A DNA stretch of 64,000 nt from Phialocephala subalpina (Eukaryota; Ascomycota; Leotiomycetes; Helotiales; Mollisiaceae). The translations under genes and the position numbers were made by a program. Shown in pieces: positions 24,825-32,626 of the stretch (positions are counted from its first letter, which is position 1; every line of letters starts with the position of its first letter). The stretch is from contig FJOG01000026.1 of the NCBI GenBank assembly GCA_900073065.1, positions 369,235 to 433,234 of the forward strand. Reading direction: 5' to 3'. A model generated the notes under the pieces. It saw nothing but the letters and a program-made list of their open reading frames with translations. It searched no databases and was not told where the DNA came from.

Positions 24825-25137
24825 AGTGAACCATCAGGTGGCCAATCATGTTGCAGCAAAGTCTGCCTGGGAGCGTAGCCTTGTACGACATGCTGTACGG
24901 AAGGTCCTACCTTCGTACTCGAGAGTGTTTATGGAAATAGAAATGGTTGAGTCGTGGTACGTGAATACTGTGTTTGAGGATACCAATCTCGGTAACTTTT
25001 TCCTGCTGCAAAGGCCCACGCCTTCGTTTCCTACCGACGTGATACACAATTGCTAAATTTCACAACCGTGGGACCAGGCTGCAAGAGAAGGTCGTTTACT
25101 CTGTGTCAGCTTTACTTAAGCGCATAAAAAGTACGAA

Positions 25138-25315
25138 GGTACGGAAGGGGTGGACAGAATTGATGCAACAAACAGAGGATGATTCTGTCACTCACGTTAC
25201 CCGAGAAGAGGAAGAAAGTAGGAAGTAGAATCACCAATGAAATGCTCCAAAAGTACCCACCGCCTAAACCCCTGTCTGTCTGTTGCATCAATCCTGTCCA
25301 GCTCCTTCCGTACGG
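25138..25315. mobile_element. MITE-like element 1 with terminal inverted repeats
   Basis: The left end GTACGGAAGGGGTGGACAG...ATTGATGCAAC and the inverted right end (GTACGGAAGGAGCTGGACAG...ATTGATGCAAC read on the minus strand) match over about 40 bp with few differences. The element is about 180 bp and non-coding. It shares its right-hand GTAC with element 2. The structure fits a small non-autonomous DNA transposon; no transposase is present. Confidence 0.7.
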
Positions 25316-25535
25316 AGGGGGTTGCCATAATTGACGCAACCGACAAGGGTCCTCGAGACCTTGTAAACCACAATAAAATGATATATTTTGAACGATAAAG
25401 TTCCAGATAATCAAAGAGTTGAAACCTAGCTACATTTGAGTATCATTTTCGTAGATTTTAAGCTAGAACTAGTATAGCTGCAAAGGAACAAAGAATTTTA
25501 TCGGCTGCATCAATTATGGCAACCCCTTCCGTACC
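25310..25535. mobile_element. MITE-like element 2 with terminal inverted repeats
   Basis: The left end GTACGGAGGGGGTTGCCATA...ATTGACGCAACCGA is an inverted copy of the right end at 25502-25535 (GGTACGGAAGGGGTTGCCAT on the minus strand). It is about 226 bp and non-coding, placed back to back with element 1. The outer ends of the pair also match each other (GGTACGGAAGGGGT). It lies 56 bp beyond the 3' end of tRNA-Leu. Confidence 0.7.
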
Positions 25536-25571
25536 AGAGAGCCGAAAGGTTCTCGGTTATCAACAATTTTC

Positions 25572-25582
25572 AAAAAAAAAAA
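25572..25582 (-). terminator. Pol III oligo-T terminator of tRNA-Leu
   Basis: Eleven consecutive Ts on the minus strand lie 9 nt after the tRNA discriminator base, the usual Pol III stop signal. Confidence 0.85.
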
Positions 25583-25590
25583 GTTGAATT

Positions 25591-25736
25591 TGAACAGAGT
25601 GGGACTCGAACCCACGCCACTTTCGTGACCAGGAAATTTGTGCTAAGAAGACCTTAACCTGGCGCCATAACCTATGAATGTTAGTATTGTATATTCAATA
25701 TCGGAAATCGTGGCTTACCAACTCGGCCATCTGTCC
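25591..25736 (-). tRNA. tRNA-Leu(AAG) with anticodon-loop intron and a spliceosomal-type intron in the D-loop
   Basis: Read on the minus strand, the acceptor GGACAGA pairs with TCTGTTC (one G-T), with discriminator A at 25591. The D-stem is GCC/GGC. The anticodon stem CCAGG/CCTGG encloses TTAAGG...T with anticodon AAG (25655-25653). The long variable arm CAC-GAAA-GTG is typical of leucine. The T-arm is GTGGG-TTCGAGT-CCCAC. A 17-nt intron (25651-25635) sits after position 37 and contains CTT, able to pair with the anticodon. A further 47 nt (25718-25672) interrupts the D-loop between G18 and G19. Without both insertions the tRNA is 82 nt and fully canonical. Box A is complete up to the insertion point and box B (GGTTCGAGTCC) is intact. 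An oligo-T terminator follows. If the D-loop insertion is not removed the gene would be non-functional. Confidence 0.9.
25672..25718 (-). other. Spliceosomal-type intron inside the tRNA-Leu D-loop
   Basis: The insertion starts GTAAGC, carries a perfect TACTAAC branch site (25686-25680) and ends CATAG nine nucleotides after the branch A. Its 47-nt length matches mRNA introns nearby (46-60 nt in SDS23 and PSE1). Removal at exactly GT-AG restores the D-loop GAGTTGGTTAT and the D-stem. Confidence 0.85.
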
Positions 25737-26328
25737 TGTTGTGTTGTATGCATTTGCTTAACTAAACCTATCAACTCCACCATTCCAAAAAGTAACTACC
25801 CGGGGTTTTGCCTCGCTACCGCCAAACTCTATCACGTGGCCTGGTTCTGCCGTGGCAGAGAAATCCCTACCGCCCGCCAAAAGTCATTAATATTATAATA
25901 ATTATATATATATTTTAGTCAAGATGCAGAAGGGTAGTGGGCTTATTGTCGAGGGAAAGTGCACGATACACGGAAGCATAACTGAGGTCGGAAAGCTCTG
26001 AGGTGGGAATGGAGCAACTCTTTTCTTCTCTGTAGCGTGGAGCGATGAGTCTCTCAATATTGTATTGTAAAAGCTTGTTATCAAGCAACCGCTCGTTGTG
26101 ACGATTAAACCTTCAGTCTCAGTATACGAATGAACCTTGGAAGCACACGATGTGTTCGTCAATTTTGGACGTGTAATGCGCGATACCCAGGTGCTTGCTC
26201 ACGAGCGACACCGGCCACGGGCTTGCTGGTTAATGCAGACATTAGACAGCGGAGATGATCAGCATTGAATTGATGCACTTAGTATTGTTTGTTGACTACA
26301 ATAACAAATAGCGCGTAAAGACAGACCC
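25737..26328. other. Intergenic, no recognisable gene
   Basis: About 590 bp upstream of tRNA-Leu and downstream of the kinase-like gene; AT-rich near 25890-25915. No supported feature. Confidence 0.5.
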
Positions 26329-27381
26329 CTACTCTGCTCTCTTGCTGAAAACATACTCGACGGTCTTCTCTAATCCTTGCAAATCTCCCTCTATAGTTCC
26401 AGCTTTCTCTCTCTCCACAAATCCTCGAGTATGCCCTCCACCAAAATCAATAATCCACGCGTCATCATTCTTGTCGATTAATACATTATCTGGTTTGGCA
26501 TCACCCCAGACAATCCCAGCTTTATGTAACTGCGTCAAGATACCCGTCACTTGATTCACCCACTTCTGTTTGGCGGAAGTCGGAGTGTCGGGTCCCGCAG
26601 CACAGGCCAAAGTTTGAAAGTCGCACTCAACATATGTCAATAGTAGCCCAAAAAACAGGTTTTCTTCATCCTTAACAACACCGAGAAGACGACAAATGCG
26701 TACATCAGGATCTAGATTGGACTCCGTGATCCGTTTGTAGTTCTCGAGTTCGCGGAGAGCGATATCTGTGTCGCCGGACCGGTACCGCTTGAAGAAGCAA
26801 ATCGTCTTGCCGTCAACGAGAACTTTGTTGGGGGAGGCAGAAATGGCATCTTCGGGGTTCGTAATGCAGATTTCAATTTCCGTCGGCAGGAATGAGGGCC
26901 ATGCTGGCGAGAATGCTGAATCATCTAACTCGAAACCTGGGGGCACCCTCGCATGCCGTATTCCTTCACTCTGTACCGGGGTCAATTCCCCATCGACTGC
27001 GCGCAGCGAGAAGCAGAAAACCTCTGGGTGGAGAAAATCATGAAGAGTGATCTTGAGGTTCTGCTTTGGGGTTGGAGCTAAATTTTCGAAGAGTGGAAGA
27101 CACGGATCGAGGGCCCAAGCATAGAAGTCCTCTGGATTGTAGTCCTCGACCATGGTATCGTCATCAGTTACGTCGGATCTTTCCGCAGCTAGGTAATCGA
27201 GGTATTGTTGCGTGATGGAAGGTGAATCGACAAAGTTCTCGCGCGCCATTGTGATGTAGAAACATTTGCCATAGCGACGCACCTCGAGCTGGGAGTTGTC
27301 GTCATGCACGCTGAACAGGAAGCCGTTCACGAAGTATTTCGGCGGTCCGAACATTTCAGCCTCTTCATCCATTCGGTCCAT
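26329..27381 (-). CDS. Fungal protein-kinase-like protein
   Basis: The protein is about 350 aa if it starts at MDRMDEEAEMFGPPKYF (27381); the frame is open to an upstream ATG at 27534, which would add 51 residues. The C-terminal half is kinase-like: a possible ATP-lysine region (DGKTICFFKRYRSGDTD), GLLLTYVEC as hinge, a catalytic loop in the form GIVWGDAKPDNVLID (W-G-D in place of H-R-D) and IIDFGGGHT as the DFG segment. The N-terminal half is a fungal-specific region without a known fold. Such short kinases are numerous in Pezizomycotina and often lie among HET/NLR genes, as here. Single exon. Activity and substrate are unknown. Confidence 0.75.
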   Translation of the reverse strand: MDRMDEEAEMFGPPKYFVNGFLFSVHDDNSQLEVRRYGKCFYITMARENFVDSPSITQQYLDYLAAERSDVTDDDTMVEDYNPEDFYAWALDPCLPLFENLAPTPKQNLKITLHDFLHPEVFCFSLRAVDGELTPVQSEGIRHARVPPGFELDDSAFSPAWPSFLPTEIEICITNPEDAISASPNKVLVDGKTICFFKRYRSGDTDIALRELENYKRITESNLDPDVRICRLLGVVKDEENLFFGLLLTYVECDFQTLACAAGPDTPTSAKQKWVNQVTGILTQLHKAGIVWGDAKPDNVLIDKNDDAWIIDFGGGHTRGFVEREKAGTIEGDLQGLEKTVEYVFSKRAE

Positions 27382-27643
27382 TGTTGAGTCGGAGGTTTTC
27401 AGAAGGACGATACAGCTCAGGCTATAGTAGCCACAGCTCAAGTCTAAAGGCGGAAATGGAAAATGCTTATGTTGAGATTCCGATATCGAACTGCCTGTTG
27501 CGCGGATTCCTATGACTCCAATCATGGTACACATCCAACTAGACCACTTGTAAGCCTTTTCGTCGCTAATGGGCTTTGAGGTAGGCTTTCTCGCTTTCTG
27601 CTAGCCTGAAAAATCTCTCCCAACGGACATCTCGGACTTTATC

Positions 27644-27955
27644 TCAGTCATCTTCACTCACTTTGACCATTTTCTCCCGATCTACAGATCTCTCACGCAT
27701 GAATATCACATCTTCAAAATCTGAGTCATCCGAGAGAAGTATGACATTGTCCGCCGGTGCAACCGCTCTTTTTCTTTTCTTCGCGGAATGTTGGCCATTC
27801 CGTTGAGTACGAACCTCATCAATCAAAGCTTGTTTGATTTTCGCGAGGATCATGTTCATGCTCACGGGCGGATTAGTCGAAATCTCTGCCCCTGACCTTA
27901 AGGCAACCATTTCAATTGTGTCTTTCATGCCATTTTTTAAAAAGACAAAATCCAT
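27644..27955 (-). CDS. Small basic/acidic hypothetical protein with a SUMO-interaction-like motif
   Basis: From the ATG at 27955 the frame encodes about 103 aa (MDFVFLKNGMKD...). A putative nuclear signal (KKRKR) is followed by VILLSDDSDFEDVI, a hydrophobic core flanked by acidic residues as in SUMO-interacting motifs. No domain is recognised. It could be a stand-alone gene or the remnant of a larger one; the open frame continues upstream without an ATG. Confidence 0.35.
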   Translation of the reverse strand: MDFVFLKNGMKDTIEMVALRSGAEISTNPPVSMNMILAKIKQALIDEVRTQRNGQHSAKKRKRAVAPADNVILLSDDSDFEDVIFMRERSVDREKMVKVSEDD

Positions 27956-28288
27956 CGGTACAAAAGCCGAGGTCTGCGTCGGGTCCACGTATCAGTTGCG
28001 GAGGTGGCCAGGGCAAAAGGAATAGTATTAATATCAAATTTACACTTTTAACTAAGTGAGGATATCTCCCTAATAAAGTGCTCTCACTGACTCATTTCGA
28101 TCAGGCAAAACTACCTAGTAAACAAGTGAGTCATCGATAACGTGGCTTTATGCCAATATATGACGTTTCCCTTTAGGCATCTCCACTCATTACGACTCTT
28201 CAACTGACACTACGCCAGCTTGTAAAAATGCATCAATAATGGAGAGTTGACTCTCAACAAACAGAGGTACTTCAAGCGTCGAGATGTA

Positions 28289-31022
28289 CTAACTTGATAC
28301 CGAGCCATTATGAAATATTTCGATGACTCTAGGTAATCTTGACCGGCTTTCCGTAACTGCCACGCCAGAGGTAGTTCTTGGAGCAAAGTTACTCATCATG
28401 AGTAAGCAATTGAGAAATTTTTGTGTCGGAAAGGAATAGAGCGATGACGAGTACCGTGTGGGGCTACACAGTAGATGTAGCAACTCTTCTGACGACTTAT
28501 GTCGAGTGAATCGAGCTTCTTCCGAAAGAACATCTTCCACGAAATCTGACAGACAGTACGATGCCGCTCGATGCAAGGGCGAGTCCCACTGCGGCCTCAA
28601 GGATGAATAGCGGAACGGAATATCAATATCCAAGAGCGTTGCGAGGAGTTCAGACCTGCTTTTTCGGGTGGTTCAATCGCCATCGACATGATAGGCATAT
28701 ATCAGAGCATTCGAAGCGAGGGTAGCCCCATGAGAATACCGATAGGCATATATTCCACCATGTGAAACAATGGCGACTTCCGTAGCATAGCCTGGTATCT
28801 CATGACTTGCCGCGTTGATATTTTGACTAGTCCATACACACAAGGAATTAATGCAGGATTTCATGAGCGTAAAGCACACTGATGGCTCCCGGGAACAGTC
28901 ATCGGCTACGATCTTCGTCCACATTGTACTTTCACACAGAAAGTCGCGGGCTGTTCGATGCATCCAGCGGATGACTGAATGAAGAACGGATCCCCTCAAG
29001 GTTTTCAGAATCTGATACTTCGAGGAGGCCAGCACATCTAGCTGTGAGATGCACTTCGGTTTCTTCGAACATCGAAAGTAGCTGAGGCAGAGACAGAACC
29101 TCTAGAGCGCCTGGTCCAGGAATTTCTTCTAAGGCAAAGCGAAACTCAAGCAAGCTTAGCCGGGACACTCCGACCCCGTTGCCAAAGATGTCGACAGTAG
29201 TTGATGGAGACGCGGACGGGGGCAAGGATTGTCTTCTGAAAGGATCAGACGAGAGGTGTGTAAATGCGATTATGACCTGGAATGCTCTAGATGTCCATTC
29301 GAGATATATGGGATCAATTTGGGACAATACCCAAGTATATAGAGGATTAAGATCTTTAGGAAAGGATCTAAGCCGCATCCAAAGTTGCGTCACCGAATCT
29401 CTCTTAGACATTCCAGTCAGAAGTAGTCGAACAACCACTTGCACCCACAGGAATAAACCCTCCGCCTTTTCCACCGTCTCGTTTATGAGGGGGGAAACAA
29501 GCCCTAGATCTTGAGGATCTAGCTTTCGAAAGGCTTGGTTCTGACGAAATTTGTCGTTGACATATATTATTATGTCATTAAAGGTCAAATCTTGCAATCT
29601 CAAGGTCGCAGCGCCTTGAAAAGTATCTTGACATTCTACCCAAAGTCGACTGGAAACGCAGAATTTGGCGTTATATGGGTTCAAGCAAGAAGTTTCTTGC
29701 AAGAGAGTGTAAAACTCCGAGTTTCGCCGCCAAATTCGTCTAATCCATCGATGAAGAAATAGAGCTTTACCGGGGCCTCTTTCTGGCAAATCAATTTTTG
29801 AAAAGCACTGGAGAGCTCGCGAACAGACCATGGCTGACCAGCAACCTCTTGACCAAGATCTAAGGATCCAGAATACATCTTTGCCCAACGAGTTGGAAAA
29901 CATATGAGAATAAGGTCTGGGTATTTTCCAAGCACCTGGAAAACGAGGGAGCGAAGTAGCCCTAGCTGGCTCTTTTGCATTTCAGTACCGCAGTTCCAGA
30001 AGAAAAAAGTGGCAAGGCAGACCCTGATATCTTCCTCAGTTCGTAATTAATCCTGGACCAATTGTTGCAAATAAGTCCTGGTACGACAGTCGTCATAAAT
30101 GTGCTTCAATAAGGTTGACTTGCCAGAACTGCTTTACCATTGATCCAGTATACCCCCCACTCATTTCGTAGCCAATTAGTAAAATCGCTCCATTGTAGCT
30201 GTCGTGTTGTCGTACTGGCAAATATCCAGTCAAAGGTCTTTGGATGAGCTTGTAATATATCCTCATAGCGGTATGTCATGGCCGGATAATGCAAATTCTG
30301 CAGTATATTCTTCTGAATAGAGCGTCGTAATCTTTGCTCTTCCTAGTTTCCAACATCAAGCATCTCAATTCTAGCTGTGATTGATTCCATTGGATCCATT
30401 CCAGCTACATTGTAGTGAGAATTCCGTAGCTCCGTGATCATCTGACGGGTTGTATGATGCTCGTCCTGGTTTAAAGCTTGAAGACGACAGACCAATTTTG
30501 AGATGGAGCGCATAATTTCCCGGGGAAAATCACTGTGATTTTTCAGCACAGTGACGAGTATCAGTTTCGTTTGTGCATCCAGGTCATCAAAACGGTCAGA
30601 CAAACGAACGGCGTCGGCGTCGAGCCTTCTCCTAGTATTGGTAAGATTAGTAAGGACGAAATATGCTCGATGGGCTTTTGGTACCTTATGGAAAAGATGA
30701 GCCTCGAGTTTAGAGTTGCTTTGAAAATGGAGAGTCGTTGCAGCAAGGAACCTATCTCCTTTTTTGACCACGAGGCCCTAAGTGCAGCTGCAAGACTTTG
30801 CCATACACGTCTCATCTTTCCACCTCCCTCTTTCCTCTCATCATCACCATCTTTAGGCCTAATATCTAATCGTTCCAGTCTCTCAAGCAACCCCTCAGCG
30901 ATCTGAAGGGCTTCATCGCACATCTGGTGGAATGCAGCTTCCTGGTGTTGATCGTCTTCCGCAAGTGGCCTTTCCGCTGGGCTAAGGACGACGCATTTTA
31001 AATCTCCAATGACGAGTTGAAG
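28289..31022 (-). pseudogene. NACHT-domain NLR/STAND protein, inactivated
   Basis: Fungal NLR-like proteins act in non-self recognition and programmed cell death. Reading leftward, an N-terminal helical region (QLVIGDLKCVV, MCDEALQIAEGLLERLERLD) is followed by a normal intron (30632-30684) and RRRLDADAVRLSDRFDDL. Then come HYPAMTYRYEDILQAHPKTF, the P-loop, Walker B (LYFFIDGLDEFGG), KFCVSSRLWVECQDTF and the winged-helix/MHRTARDFL region, and a C-terminal SPLHRAASYCL segment. Lesions visible are an in-frame TAG at 30343-30345, a one-base loss inside the Walker A motif at about 30122-30135 (NGKAGSGKST is recovered only across a frameshift), and frame changes near 29740 and 29000. A TIR element abuts the 5' end at 31023. 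Clearly dead as assembled. Confidence 0.85.
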
Positions 31023-31528
31023 CTCTGCACCGAGCTACTCGCCAAATAATCCATTCATTAATAGCTTGGTTCATTGGTCAAATTTAAGCGTTTGGTGAAT
31101 AGATTAATGATTTGGCCAAATCTACTTTATAATTCAAAGTCTTCTAGTTTTTTATTTTTATTTTTATAAGAAAAGCCTAAAGTACTCTAATCTTTAAATC
31201 TCAAATAAAGTAATAGTCTTTTCTCCCGTTATACAGTTTTTGACTTCTTTAAAGGCATTTAATAGCTTCTAGGGATAGAAGAGGGGCAGGGTCTCGGTAG
31301 TAATTACACTGATTACAGGGGGAAGATTAGGGGGCGATTAGGCCAAGCGAGCCCATTAAATCCCTAAAGATTAAAAACTCTAAGCTTATTAAAACACTCG
31401 ATTGTCGCATTTAATGAAACATTCAATCCATTCACCAATACTAAACTATTGGTAAAATAGTCCAATTTTTGGTGAAAATGCTTATTCTATTGGCCAATGG
31501 CCCATTTGGCGAGTAGCTCGGTGCAGAG
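31023..31528. mobile_element. 506-bp TIR element, non-autonomous
   Basis: The first 25 bases (beginning CTCTGCACCGAGCTACTCGC) are exactly inverted at the right end (31504-31528). The interior is AT-rich, non-coding and has further imperfect inverted similarity (TTGGTGAAT, ATTGGCCAA). I see no clear target-site duplication. It is a MITE-type DNA element inserted at the 5' edge of the NLR pseudogene. Confidence 0.85.
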
Positions 31529-31856
31529 ATCAGATTGCAAGAAAATTACCTTGCGACGAAACATTCGTTTTTCTGGGTGACGTGACGTGGTGCCTAACGT
31601 GACCCTTAGCATTGTACTGTATGTCACACGAACCATTTGGCCAACCAAGAGCCACCGTATCATTTGGCTTCGCCCAGTATCTGAAAAAAAAAAATTTTAT
31701 TTAAACAAATTTCGAAGGCTGTCTCAATTTGTGAACGAATAGCATCCCCAGTGGGCAAAAAATGAGAGCCTCACGCTCGGATCGTGGACAAATTGATGAA
31801 CATAGCGAGTATCTAAAGCGTAAAACGAAAGCCCCTAAGAAACAGTGGCTTAAGCC

Positions 31857-32171
31857 TCAAGTTTCCGCGGTATTTCGCTCGGTGTCGATCAAGATAGATG
31901 CAAATTGCATCATCCCAAGGACCCAAAGAGAAACTACAGCTTCCGGTTGTCGAATATGGTGCATAGCTTGCCATAGATTTTCTCGAAATTGGATTTGAAT
32001 CCCATCAAGCGACATTGTTCTTGTTGGAGGACCCCATGAGTATGAAAGAGCTTTGTAACGGGTTCGAGATTTAGCCCACGGGTCAATATACTTGAAGCTG
32101 CACTCTACAGGCGATGCAGTTGTGCTGGGCTTAAGAAAGTTAAAGTAAAAGGTTGCAGATATTACTCCCAC
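31857..32171 (-). pseudogene. HET-domain gene fragment
   Basis: It encodes the N-terminal part of a HET domain (RYKALSYSWGPPTRTMSLDG, IQIQFRENLWQAMHHIRQ) and closely matches the intact HET gene at 32627-34717. After SLWV the frame departs from the expected VDAICINQ, and nothing of the rest of the domain remains. It is a truncated, frameshifted relic of a neighbouring gene duplication. Confidence 0.8.
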
Positions 32172-32201
32172 ACCGCCTGGTGGGGGTTGCTTACATACTC
32201 T
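32136..32201. repeat. Dispersed repeat, copy 2
   Basis: It matches the sequence at 24757-24824 (GGTTGCAGAT...ACTCCCACACCGCC...GGGGTTGCTTACATACTC). As in copy 1 it lies at the 5' end of a minus-strand reading frame, here the HET fragment. Confidence 0.7.
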
Positions 32202-32626
32202 GGCGGGGGTATCGGCAAGCCAGTCAAGTACGTATTACATCAAAGTTCCGTTTGCTGGGATGTGAAGCTGTCGTGGCTGTGCTGTGCAGCTCTGAACGAC
32301 GTATAATTGACTTGTGTAGCACGAATGTCGATTGATGGTACAAGGCTCCCGATATCCCAAAAAGAAACACACTAATGTCTCATGAAATGAAGGACATTGA
32401 TTCGAGCATTTGGAGAAGAGTTCAACTTTGGGTTGATCTCAACACGTCAAGTTCGGAGACCTGCTAGAGAATGGCAATGCTCGCTTCAGAAGTCCCTATA
32501 TTTCTGGGATGATCTCCCTCTCATTGCTAGCTTTTGGTGTGTCACTTTTTCCCAACATCCCGAGCCAGGCCAGCTGATCTCGGGTGCAGAGATACTTGCT
32601 GAAGCCAGAGTCCAGCAAGCATGTGA

